This document shows positions 9,034-16,948 of a stretch of DNA of 64,000 bases, piece by piece. The notes beneath the pieces were generated by a model. It was not told the DNA's origin and searched no databases. It saw nothing but the letters and a program-made list of their open reading frames with translations. Each line of letters starts with the position of its first letter. Position 1 is the first letter of the stretch. The position numbers and the translations under genes are program-made. The stretch is from Bacteroides sp. (GTDB lineage Bacteria; Bacteroidota; Bacteroidia; Bacteroidales; Muribaculaceae), in assembly GCA_014802335.1 (NCBI GenBank), contig JAAVCL010000016.1, positions 1-64,000 on the forward strand, in the 5' to 3' direction.

Positions 9034-9541
9034 AATTAATCATGTCCATGTAATTGGCATCAACCCCTTCTGACACAAGTGTTTTGCCATGATTGGATTC
9101 TATTTCTTTTGTGCGGAGAAGTTTCTGAAGGATGATATCCGTAAAACTGCTGATTCTCATGTGGCGCCATGCCTCATCGTAATCATGATTTTTATTTTTC
9201 ATAAGCGATGTGGCACTATTGATAGCGCTATCATACTCCTTTAGTGCTTTTTCGGGGGGAAGGGCATCACCCGGACCTAACTTCAGCTGAATCAAAGCCA
9301 TAGCGCAATAATTTACAATTCCTATGAATTCAGGTTCTATTCCTTCATCAACCTCTGCGAAGTCTTCTCCATTTTCTTCAAGAGTTCTTATACGACGTGC
9401 CTTTATGTAGATTTGGTCGGTTAGGCTGGATGGACGCATTATTCTCCATGATGTGCCGTAGTCGATCATTTTCTTTTCAAATACACTCCTGCACAAATCT
9501 GTGATAGCGTCAAATTGCTCCTCTGTTTTATTCTTACACAT
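8996..9541 (-). CDS. DUF1599 protein with two tandem copies of the domain
   Basis: This 181-aa cytoplasmic protein is built from two repeats of about 85 residues. The first reads KKMIDYGTSWRIMRPSSLTDQI and the second KNHDYDEAWRHMRISSFTDII, and both end in a MALIQL/FALIKL helix. DUF1599 belongs to the nucleotide-modification-associated group, thought to bind or modify nucleotides, but no activity is established. It overlaps the DoxX-like gene by 38 bp (8996-9033), which suggests coupled translation. In relatives the pair is found near folP and tpiA, neither of which is in this window. Confidence 0.85.
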   Translation of the reverse strand: MCKNKTEEQFDAITDLCRSVFEKKMIDYGTSWRIMRPSSLTDQIYIKARRIRTLEENGEDFAEVDEGIEPEFIGIVNYCAMALIQLKLGPGDALPPEKALKEYDSAINSATSLMKNKNHDYDEAWRHMRISSFTDIILQKLLRTKEIESNHGKTLVSEGVDANYMDMINYAIFALIKLRFS

Positions 9542-9633
9542 TCTATTGATTATTTTTGAACTCGTTTATATTTTCAACGTTACGTACATTAATTATTTAG
9601 ACTTTATTATTAATGCCGGATACAGTGCGTTTA

Positions 9634-9993
9634 TTAATGCCTGATATAGTGTGGCATATCTTCCGGTATGATCATTGAGAGTTCTACCAAACCTCCGATG
9701 GAACCATCATCTTTATGCCACGTTGTCTGGTAAATCATCTTTCTGACACCCTCTTTTTCGATTGTGTAGGCGTTTGATCCTCCTTCTTTAAGTAGGCGCC
9801 TTATTATCTCAATCGATCGTGGGTTATGATAATCAATAATATTATGGCCAATCAGTTTGGCACCCCCTCGGTTTGCAAAAGTTTGGCGGGAGCGATCATT
9901 CATATAAATTATGCGGCAGTCTTTATCCACCACAGTTATTGCACAATTCATGCTGAATATCCACTCGGGGAGCTTTAGAGAGTCTGTATCCAT
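9634..9993 (-). CDS. Stand-alone PAS domain protein
   Basis: This 119-aa protein is a single PAS fold: MNCAITVVDKDCRIIYMNDRSRQTF (first strands and helix), then LIGHNIIDYHNP and RRLLKEGG, then VRKMIYQTTWHKDDGSIGGLVELSMII for the last strands. No histidine kinase, DNA-binding or GGDEF output domain is attached or encoded next to it. PAS domains bind small ligands or cofactors or mediate protein contacts. It lies 92 bp upstream of the DUF1599 gene on the same strand and may be part of that unit. Confidence 0.75.
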   Translation of the reverse strand: MDTDSLKLPEWIFSMNCAITVVDKDCRIIYMNDRSRQTFANRGGAKLIGHNIIDYHNPRSIEIIRRLLKEGGSNAYTIEKEGVRKMIYQTTWHKDDGSIGGLVELSMIIPEDMPHYIRH

Positions 9994-10084
9994 TTTCTTT
10001 TCTATCTCTGTTTATAGTTTAATCTTTTCATGCAGTTTATTTAGAAGTTGTTTTACCTGTAAGAATATAATTATTGACACTTCC

Positions 10085-10117
10085 GGGTTTTTCGTAAAAG
10101 TTTAAACGGCTTCTTAA
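10085..10117 (+). repeat. Solo right-end unit of family A element
   Basis: About 33 bp reading GGGTTTTTCGTAAAAGTTT then AAACGGCTTCTTAA match the extreme right end of the family A elements (compare 47091-47122) with one base change in the TIR. No element body precedes it. It lies upstream of the PAS gene. Confidence 0.6.
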
Positions 10118-10291
10118 CCTGCATAGAAAACTCATAATGTGAATTTACAAAAAATTTATACAAGCTCAAAATTATTATAAATGTAAATCTCCCAAAAACA
10201 AAAAAATTATTAAATTTGTAACATATTTGAAACTTATTAAAATTTTGATAGAACTCTCTTAAATAAAAGATTCTTTAATTTAGGAGGTAAA

Positions 10292-10372
10292 ATGAATTTG
10301 AATATCGAATACATCAGTGATGTATTCGAGAAAAAGAATCATGAAGATCAAAGTAATAAGCTCAAATATTAA
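10292..10372 (+). CDS. Candidate 26-residue small ORF with strong ribosome binding site
   Basis: ATG at 10292 opens a 26-codon frame (MNLNIEYISDVFEKK...) ending in TAA at 10372. AGGAGG sits six bases upstream of the ATG, which is unusual because genes in this window rarely have a clear Shine-Dalgarno. The frame contains a 10-bp hairpin (CGAATACATC/GATGTATTCG, 10306-10328). A TAAATTTG motif lies at 10211-10218. It is flanked by two solo family A end units. I recognise no homologue. It could be a real micropeptide, a leader, or the relic of a longer gene. Confidence 0.3.
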   Translation: MNLNIEYISDVFEKKNHEDQSNKLKY

Positions 10373-10379
10373 ACTCTGC

Positions 10380-10413
10380 TTAGGTTTTCGTAAAAGTTTA
10401 AACGACTTCTAAA
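10380..10413 (+). repeat. Solo right-end unit of family A element
   Basis: About 34 bp starting CTTAGGTTTTCGTAAAAG and ending AAACGACTTCTAA match the right end of the element at 46881-47122 almost base for base, without an element body. It sits about 40 bp upstream of the DUF4293 start codon. Confidence 0.65.
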
Positions 10414-10453
10414 TTGCAATTAACCCCAGAACTATAAAATAAAGAATAAGACT

Positions 10454-10924
10454 ATGGTTATTCAGCGTTGGCAATCCGTATTTCTTCTCATTGTTGCTGT
10501 GATGATGGGAATTTTTACTTTTATGTCTTTAGGACAAGTCCAACTTCAGGACTACTCTCTTAATTTTACAACCATCGGGTTCAGTATAGAAGGTGAGTCC
10601 ACGAATGGCGCCCCAACCGGGTATTATTGCTATACGTGGCCTTTCTTTATTGTTTCTCTTTTGAGTTGTATTATTCCCTTTATCAATATCTTTTTATTTA
10701 AAAATCTTAGATTGCAAAAAAGACTTTGCATTATAGAAATTCTGTTCCTGCTTTCAGTTTTGGCCGCCGGGTGCGCTTATGGATATTATCAGTTCAGTGA
10801 TGCGTATGTAAGTTGGTCGTCTCTTATAATTGCCCCTCTGATTGCTTTTGTCGCTGACGTGATGGCTTATAATAGAATAAGCCATGATCAACGTTTGTTG
10901 AGAGCATCTGACCGTCTTCGCTAA
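10454..10924 (+). CDS. DUF4293 family small membrane protein
   Basis: This 156-aa protein with four predicted transmembrane helices begins MVIQRWQSVFLLIVAVMMG, the characteristic start of DUF4293 proteins of Bacteroidota. The helices are near 8-28, 53-73, 86-106 and 118-138, and an arginine-rich cytoplasmic tail follows. The function is unknown. It stands alone: upstream is the region of solo family A ends, and downstream at 10934 begins a full family A element. Confidence 0.8.
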   Translation: MVIQRWQSVFLLIVAVMMGIFTFMSLGQVQLQDYSLNFTTIGFSIEGESTNGAPTGYYCYTWPFFIVSLLSCIIPFINIFLFKNLRLQKRLCIIEILFLLSVLAAGCAYGYYQFSDAYVSWSSLIIAPLIAFVADVMAYNRISHDQRLLRASDRLR

Positions 10925-10933
10925 TTTGAATTT

Positions 10934-11130
10934 TAAGAAGTCGTTTAAACTTTTTTCAAGTCTAAGATTTATTAAGATTTTGCGCGAATTTTGATTCTTG
11001 AAGAAGGAGCATAGCGGGCTATGCGACTGATGAAAGAATCGAAAGGCGCCAAAATATTAATAAATATTAGACTTGAAGAAAACAAATTTAAACATTTCTT
11101 GGGTTTTCGAAAAAAGTTTAAACGACTTCA
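10934..11130 (+). repeat. Palindromic intergenic element, family A (copy A1)
   Basis: The element is about 197 bp. Its outer inverted ends contain AAGTCGTTTAAACTTTTT and its complement, and an inner inverted pair lies at 10956-10965/11067-11076 (TCAAGTCTAA/TTAGACTTGA). The core at 10993-11050 has GATTCTT..AAGAATC enclosing GAAGGA, the hairpin GCATAGC/GCTATGC and GACTGA, then GGCGCC. The core reads on the + strand. A 67-codon frame across it is fortuitous. Other copies are at 36539-36737 and 46881-47122. Confidence 0.85.
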
Positions 11131-11154
11131 ATTGCAACCATATAAATCTTCTTT

Positions 11155-11196
11155 GAATGGGAGTGTAATTTATTTTGTTAAATTACACTCCCATTC
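11155..11196 (+). terminator. Strong hairpin terminator upstream of proS
   Basis: A perfect 18-bp stem (11155-11172 and 11179-11196, beginning GAATGGGAGTGTAATTTA) with a 6-base loop is followed by AGTTATTTTTT. It ends any transcript from DUF4293 or the family A element before the proS promoter. Confidence 0.75.
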
Positions 11197-11208
11197 AGTT
11201 ATTTTTTA

Positions 11209-11216
11209 TAACTTTG
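11209..11216 (+). promoter_or_regulatory. Probable -7 element of proS
   Basis: TAACTTTG followed by CACAC matches the Bacteroidota TAnnTTTG -7 motif. No TTTG is seen 19 bases upstream, where the terminator stem lies. The proS ATG is 130 bp downstream. Confidence 0.45.
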
Positions 11217-11346
11217 CACACTAATAGGTAACTGTAATCAATCAGTGTTTTCATTGATAAGGGAAATCAAATATACAGTTTCATAAAATCTTCAAAAAAT
11301 TTTTAAGGGCTATTTGGCTACTTATAATGATAGATAATTCAGCATT

Positions 11347-12828
11347 ATGGCTAAAGAATTAAAAAATTTCACAAAACGCTCTGACAATTATTCTCAGTGG
11401 TATAATGAATTAGTGGTAAAAGCAGACCTTGCAGAGCAATCTGCTGTAAGAGGTTGCATGGTTATAAAACCTTATGGCTATGCAATTTGGGAAAAAATGC
11501 AACGTCAGCTCGATGACATGTTTAAAGCTACTGGTCATCAGAATGCCTATTTCCCACTTCTAATCCCGAAATCTTTCTTAAGCCGTGAGGCCGATCATGT
11601 AGAAGGGTTTGCCAAAGAATGTGCAGTGGTGACTCATTATAGATTAAAAAACGATCCCGATGGAAATGGGGTAGTTGTGGACCCGGCTGCTAAACTTGAA
11701 GAGGAACTGATTATTCGTCCCACATCAGAAACAATTATTTGGAATACATATAAGAACTGGATTCATTCTTACCGCGACCTGCCAATACTCGTAAATCAAT
11801 GGGCCAATGTGTTCAGGTGGGAGATGAGAACAAGAATGTTCCTTCGCACAGCCGAGTTCTTGTGGCAAGAGGGTCACACCGCGCATGCCACCAAAGAAGA
11901 AGCAGAAAAGGAAGCCAGAAAAATGCTGGATGTATATAGTGATTTTGCTCAGGACTACATGGCTGTTCCTGTGGTGCGTGGTGTAAAAACCGCTAATGAA
12001 AGATTTGCCGGTGCGCTTGATACTTTCACCATCGAAGCCATGATGCAGGATGGCAAGGCTCTTCAAAGTGGAACTTCTCACTTCCTGGGTCAAAACTTTG
12101 CAAAGGCATTCGATGTGACTTTCATGAATAAAAATAATCAGCCGGAATATGTTTGGGCAACCTCGTGGGGAGTGTCTACACGACTGATGGGTGCATTAAT
12201 TATGACTCACAGTGATGACAATGGCCTGGTGCTTCCTCCGCGTCTTGCCCCTATTCAAGTTGTGATAGTTCCAATTTATAAAAATGACGAGGGTCTTAAA
12301 GCAATTTCAGAGGCTGTTGAACCTATCGTTAAAGAAATGCGCAAACGAGGCATCAGTGTTAAATATGATGATGCCGATAATAAGCGCCCGGGCTTCAAGT
12401 TTGCTGATTATGAAGTAAAAGGAGTGCCTGTACGTATTGCAATTGGCCAGCGCGATCTCGAGCAAGGAACAGTTGAAATAATGCGTCGGGATACTCTTGA
12501 AAAAGAAATTCGACCCATTGAGGGTATTGTTGATCACGTTGTTGATGAACTTGAGGATATTCAGAAGAGTCTGTTTGAAAGAGCTCTGAAAAACCGTGAG
12601 AACCGGACCATTACCGTAGATTCCTACGATGAGTTTAAGGAAAAAATTGAAGAAGGATACTTTATCCTTGCTCATTGGGACGGAACTCCGGAAACTGAAG
12701 AAAAAATTAAAGAAGAAACAAAGGCAACAATCCGTTGTATTCCTTTCGACGGTGACAATACTCCCGGTGTTTGTATGGTAACCGGAAAGCCTTCGGAAAG
12801 AAGAGTTTTGTTTGCCAGAGCATACTAA
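11347..12828 (+). CDS. proS: Prolyl-tRNA synthetase (short, archaeal/eukaryote-like type)
   Basis: This 493-aa class II aminoacyl-tRNA synthetase charges tRNA-Pro. Motif 2 is in [25 protein letters not shown], the RPTSETIIW stretch precedes it, and motif 3 is in the [14 protein letters not shown] region. There is no bacterial editing (INS) domain between motifs 2 and 3. The C-terminal zinc-binding-like extension ending in ARAY places it with the ProS type found in Bacteroidota, Mycoplasma and archaea. The gene stands between its own terminators and is probably monocistronic. Confidence 0.97.
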   Translation: MAKELKNFTKRSDNYSQWYNELVVKADLAEQSAVRGCMVIKPYGYAIWEKMQRQLDDMFKATGHQNAYFPLLIPKSFLSREADHVEGFAKECAVVTHYRLKNDPDGNGVVVDPAAKLEEELIIRPTSETIIWNTYKNWIHSYRDLPILVNQWANVFRWEMRTRMFLRTAEFLWQEGHTAHATKEEAEKEARKMLDVYSDFAQDYMAVPVVRGVKTANERFAGALDTFTIEAMMQDGKALQSGTSHFLGQNFAKAFDVTFMNKNNQPEYVWATSWGVSTRLMGALIMTHSDDNGLVLPPRLAPIQVVIVPIYKNDEGLKAISEAVEPIVKEMRKRGISVKYDDADNKRPGFKFADYEVKGVPVRIAIGQRDLEQGTVEIMRRDTLEKEIRPIEGIVDHVVDELEDIQKSLFERALKNRENRTITVDSYDEFKEKIEEGYFILAHWDGTPETEEKIKEETKATIRCIPFDGDNTPGVCMVTGKPSERRVLFARAY

Positions 12829-12837
12829 GTTTATATT

Positions 12838-12872
12838 GATGCAAGCGATGTCAAATTTGACTTGCTTGCATC
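12838..12872 (+). terminator. Putative proS terminator
   Basis: GATGCAAGC (12838-12846) pairs with GCTTGCATC (12864-12872) around an inner palindrome GTCAAATTTGAC. The following sequence is AT-rich without a clean T run. Confidence 0.5.
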
Positions 12873-12915
12873 ATTTATAATTTATAACACCGGTTCAGGT
12901 TACTTCCAAATTGCT

Positions 12916-12973
12916 ATGGCCCGGTGGCGGGGTGAACTGCATATTCATTAGATTCCGAAGGTATACGGAATCT
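12916..12973 (+). promoter_or_regulatory. Candidate leader: mini-ORF followed by hairpin upstream of the S9 peptidase
   Basis: An 11-codon frame (MARWRGELHIH, stop at 12949-12951) is followed directly by an 8-bp perfect hairpin AGATTCCG/CGGAATCT (12950-12973). The segment is markedly richer in G+C than its surroundings. It lies about 70-130 bp ahead of the peptidase start. This could be a leader peptide with an attenuator or simply structured 5' untranslated RNA. Confidence 0.25.
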
Positions 12974-13044
12974 GATCCTCAGCTGTCTCAACTCCGTAAT
13001 TAAAGTTCCATTTATTTTCAAAAGTAACTTAAAAATCTGATTCA

Positions 13045-15231
13045 ATGAAAAATAAAGTGATATTGTTTTCCATGCTTGCCGCTTCTTCTTGCTTTGCAAA
13101 CGCGACAGCTGCTTTATTGACCGCCGCTGATTATTGCAGCCCGGTGATGACAGCTCCCAAAGGAATTAAGGATATGACCCCACTTAATGACGGTGAAACA
13201 TATTCAGCTATTTCCGACGATGGAAAATCAATAGAGATTTTTAGTTATAAGACGGGGGAAAAAGTCTCAACACTTTTCTCACTGGAGGCTGTGAAAGGCA
13301 GCTTGAAAATAGATTCGTTCGATGGCTATGAAATTAGTGCGAATGAAAAGAAAATCCTTCTTTGGAACAATGTAAGTAAAATTTACCGTCATTCTTTTAC
13401 TGCAGATTATTACGTCTACGATATTTTACGTTCAACTCTTGCCAAAGTCAGTGAGGGTGGTGCTCAACGATGTGCCACAATATCTCATGATGGCAGAATG
13501 GTTGCCTATGTGCGAGACAACAATGTGTTTATATCAAACATAGATTACAAATCGGATAAAGCTATAACGACAGACGGACGACTAAACGAAATAATCTATG
13601 GGGCGCCGGATTGGGCCTATGAAGAAGAATTCGGTGTTTTAAACACCTTGAAATGGAGTGCCGATGATAATACTCTGGCTTTTATCAGATTTGATGAATC
13701 AAAAGTCCCTGTCTATAATTTTGATGAATATGGCAGTTATTCTCCGTCTGACCCTCTTGGAAAACTATATCCGGCTGCCTATAAGTACAAATACCCACTT
13801 GCCGGATTCCCAAATTCAACGGTGGAGGTCCTGGCATACAACGTCGATAACGGAACCACTAAGAAAATGGATATAAATATCGGTGATAGTTATGTTCCTT
13901 CTTTAGATTTTGATGGTTCAGGCGTGAATCTGATGGTTATGGTATTAAATCGTGATCAGAATGATTTGCAACTTTATAAAGTTAACCCCGGTTCTACTGT
14001 TGCACATCCCGTACTCTCTGAAAAGTCTGACGCGTGGCTTAATCCTGAAGCTTACCAAATGGTGAAGTATTATGGCGATTCTTTCGTTATTGGAAGTGAG
14101 CGAAGCGGCTACCGTCATATCTACGAATATGATTATTCCGGCAACATGTTGAAACAAGTGACAAAAGGAGAGTGGAATGTCACTGACTATTATGGAAAGA
14201 ATGTAAAAACCGGAACCCATTATATTCAATCAACTCAGAAAGGTGCAATTAACAGAAATGTCGCTTCTGTTGACAGCAAAGGAGTTGTAAGTTTGATTAA
14301 TGATACTGAAGGAACTGAATCTGCATCATTTAGTAAAAATTTTAATTTCTTTGTTAGAAAATACAGTTCTGCGGTCGTTCCTCCTCAATACACTTTATGC
14401 AACAATAAAGGAAAGGTTATCAAAGAGCTTCAGATGAATCGGGAATATGCATCCAAATATGCTGAAGCTCCGAAAATGGAGTTCCTGAAGGTTCCGAACA
14501 ATGAAGGCGAATTAATGGATGCATGCATCATCAAACCCTTGAATTTTGATGCGTCTCAGAGTTATCCTTTGGTAATGTATCAATATAATGGTCCCGGCTC
14601 GCAACTTGTTTTGAACAGCTGGAAATTAGATGGCCTGTATTATCTTGCTTCCCAAGGTTTTGTGGTTTGTTCGGTAGATGGAAGAGGAACCGGAAATAGA
14701 GATCGCAAATGGATGACAAGCGTTTACAAGAAGTTGGGCGTTTTAGAAACTTTGGACCAATTGGCCGGAGCGGCCTATTTTTCCGAATTACCTTATGTTG
14801 ACGCTTCTCGCACTGCATGCTTCGGCTGGAGCTATGGTGGTTACATGACGCTTATGGAGCTCGCTTCAGATAAATGTGCGTTTAAAGCCGGAATCGCTAT
14901 GGCTCCCGTAACCGATTGGCGTTTCTATGACTCTATTTATACAGAAAGGTATATGCTCACTCCTGCCCAAAATGAGGAAGGATACAATAAGGCTTCAGCA
15001 CTCGATAAATCTCAAAATGTTGATGCACGGCTGCTCATCATGTCTGGCACGAGTGATGATAATGTTCATTTCTACAATACTCTTAGATACTCTTCAAAAA
15101 TGAATGACGAAGGTAAAATTTTTGATATGATGGCCTTTTCCGGTTTTGAACACAGTCTGAGAATGGGAAATGCACGCGAGCAACTTTACAAAAAGGTTGC
15201 AGACTTTCTTAAAATTAATTTTTCAAAATAA
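13045..15231 (+). CDS. Secreted prolyl dipeptidyl peptidase, S9B (DPP IV) family
   Basis: This 728-aa protein has a signal peptide (residues 1-23, MKNKVILFSMLAASSCFANA). The N-terminal half is the DPP IV beta-propeller (including YDILRSTLAKVSEGG and GAPDWAYEEEFG, the latter carrying the EE pair that anchors the substrate amino terminus). The C-terminal alpha/beta hydrolase has its nucleophile in GWSYGG (Ser596), Asp in SGTSDDNVHF and His in GFEHSL. It removes Xaa-Pro dipeptides in the periplasm, fitting the proteolytic lifestyle also suggested by the M16 peptidase. No lipobox is seen. Confidence 0.95.
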   Translation: MKNKVILFSMLAASSCFANATAALLTAADYCSPVMTAPKGIKDMTPLNDGETYSAISDDGKSIEIFSYKTGEKVSTLFSLEAVKGSLKIDSFDGYEISANEKKILLWNNVSKIYRHSFTADYYVYDILRSTLAKVSEGGAQRCATISHDGRMVAYVRDNNVFISNIDYKSDKAITTDGRLNEIIYGAPDWAYEEEFGVLNTLKWSADDNTLAFIRFDESKVPVYNFDEYGSYSPSDPLGKLYPAAYKYKYPLAGFPNSTVEVLAYNVDNGTTKKMDINIGDSYVPSLDFDGSGVNLMVMVLNRDQNDLQLYKVNPGSTVAHPVLSEKSDAWLNPEAYQMVKYYGDSFVIGSERSGYRHIYEYDYSGNMLKQVTKGEWNVTDYYGKNVKTGTHYIQSTQKGAINRNVASVDSKGVVSLINDTEGTESASFSKNFNFFVRKYSSAVVPPQYTLCNNKGKVIKELQMNREYASKYAEAPKMEFLKVPNNEGELMDACIIKPLNFDASQSYPLVMYQYNGPGSQLVLNSWKLDGLYYLASQGFVVCSVDGRGTGNRDRKWMTSVYKKLGVLETLDQLAGAAYFSELPYVDASRTACFGWSYGGYMTLMELASDKCAFKAGIAMAPVTDWRFYDSIYTERYMLTPAQNEEGYNKASALDKSQNVDARLLIMSGTSDDNVHFYNTLRYSSKMNDEGKIFDMMAFSGFEHSLRMGNAREQLYKKVADFLKINFSK

Positions 15232-15565
15232 AAACTAGAGTTTTACAGAACTTTAATCGTTTTTATTTGTAATTATATATAGAATGTCGCATCTAACAAT
15301 TCAACGACGAGCCAATTAAAAACTTGATCTGAACAAAAGACACACGGCTTCTAATTTAGAAACATGTAATCCGGCATTTAGATATTTGTTTTTATATAAA
15401 ATGACTCTGTATATTTAGATGTTTTTTTAATTTGAAATGATAAATTTATCAAATTTAAATTTCAAATAAAATTAAAGCTTTTAAATAACTGTTATTGAGT
15501 TTTTAGATATAAAACAACGAAGACATTCCTTTACTAATTACGCGCCTAATCATCATTTAATTGGA
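15232..15565. other. 334-bp AT-rich intergenic region
   Basis: No gene was seen. A nested AT-rich palindrome lies at 15431-15466: TTTGAAAT, the perfect 12-bp palindrome GATAAATTTATC, then ATTTCAAA. No clear promoter or terminator was found. Confidence 0.5.
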
Positions 15566-16948
15566 ATGAAAGATCTTGAGAAAGTAAATGGATCACAACT
15601 ATTATCCTTCTGGAAGAATATTTCAGTGGGTATACTTGTGTTGATATTGACTTTAGTGTTTTCAAGGCTGTTTCCCTTTTATTTTTCTCCGATAATCGGT
15701 CTGCTTGCAGCAGCTTTCCTATACACATTGCTATATAACAATAAAGTGAGAAGATCATCATCTTGTATGGTGGTGCCTTACGCTATGTTCTATTGTATGA
15801 TACTTTATGCTTTTGTAAGTATTATACTTAATGTTCTCGACATCTGGGGATTTATAGCAATGCCTAAGGAGTTATCGTTTTTTAACGATCCTTACATGCC
15901 TGCGTTGCTATTGATGCCTATATGTTTTGTGGTTATTTCAGTAGTGTTTATACGCAGAAAAAATCTTACTATCTGCATTGACTGCAAACTCTCCAGAGGT
16001 TTGACCATAGAAAGAGGGAAACTTGGAGAAATACTCAACATCGAGACCCGGTTACAATTAATAAATTTGATGTGGCTCTTTGGTATCCTCTCGGTTTTCA
16101 TGTGGGGATATTTTGTGTTTTTCTACTATCAGGATGCCAATGTCAACAACCGCGACTGGTACATATTCGTTTGGGTAAATGTGATTGCCTTTGTATTGGA
16201 TGAAATTTACTTTGCTTCAAGGTATTATAATATTTATCTTGACCTTAAGGAGAATGGCGAGATTATCACTGAAGAAGAACTAAGTGATATGACAACTAAA
16301 ACTTATCTCCGTTTCTATCTGATTTGTGGAAACAAGGTCTATTTAAATACTCATATAGCTGATCCCTATATCCAAGGAAAATTTGTTACTGATACTCCGT
16401 TTATCACAAAAAGAAACGTTAACGGTATCACTACAGCCGATGTCAGCAGCATCATCAAAAGAATGACGGATATAAATAATGGAGAACTCCGGTTCTTTTA
16501 TGGTAGAAAATCACTTGATATAGCCAAGCACAGAATATTACGTTATTTTTATTTCCTTGACGGTTCTCCGGAAGATTATAAAGATTTGGAAATCGAAGGT
16601 GAATGGATTGATTTTGATACATTGAAATATGTATATCAGAAGCAACCTAAATCTATGTCTATGACATTGCTTACAGACCTTTCAAGAATGGTAACTATTA
16701 TTCTTACACAAAAGATTTTTAATGAAGATGGTTACAGAAAGGTAAAGGTAAAGTCATACCGTCCCACATTTGACCTGCAGGAGATAAGGGATAAGAACTA
16801 CGATTTTCAAGATAATAAATGGCTGAGAATCGCTATGTACAATTCCGATCTGAAAGGTTTCCATTTGCGTAAATGGATGGAGAAATTTAGATTAGTTAAA
16901 AAAGATTATAACAAAGAGGAGCAAAGTCCATGGCGGCAAAGTCGATAG
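15566..16948 (+). CDS. Membrane protein of unknown function, upstream of miaA
   Basis: I do not recognise this 460-aa protein. Residues 1-225 hold about six transmembrane helices (near 15-55, 64-95, 105-130, 165-195 and 200-225). Residues 230-460 form a soluble, charged domain with GKFVTDTPFITKRNVNGITT, LRFFYGRKSLDIAKHRILRYF and a basic end. A TICIDCKL motif follows the third or fourth helix. The 3' end overlaps the miaA start by 19 bp, so the two are cotranscribed and probably translationally coupled. The membrane half followed by a cytoplasmic domain could be a sensor or processing enzyme, but no catalytic motif is evident. Confidence 0.8.
   Translation: MKDLEKVNGSQLLSFWKNISVGILVLILTLVFSRLFPFYFSPIIGLLAAAFLYTLLYNNKVRRSSSCMVVPYAMFYCMILYAFVSIILNVLDIWGFIAMPKELSFFNDPYMPALLLMPICFVVISVVFIRRKNLTICIDCKLSRGLTIERGKLGEILNIETRLQLINLMWLFGILSVFMWGYFVFFYYQDANVNNRDWYIFVWVNVIAFVLDEIYFASRYYNIYLDLKENGEIITEEELSDMTTKTYLRFYLICGNKVYLNTHIADPYIQGKFVTDTPFITKRNVNGITTADVSSIIKRMTDINNGELRFFYGRKSLDIAKHRILRYFYFLDGSPEDYKDLEIEGEWIDFDTLKYVYQKQPKSMSMTLLTDLSRMVTIILTQKIFNEDGYRKVKVKSYRPTFDLQEIRDKNYDFQDNKWLRIAMYNSDLKGFHLRKWMEKFRLVKKDYNKEEQSPWRQSR

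Noticed and set aside
11021-11224. 67-codon ORF beginning MRLMKESKGAKILIN
   Set aside because: It lies inside the family A repeat. The same peptide start appears in copy A3 at 47011, and the frame runs on through a terminator hairpin. It is a by-product of the repeat sequence, not a gene.
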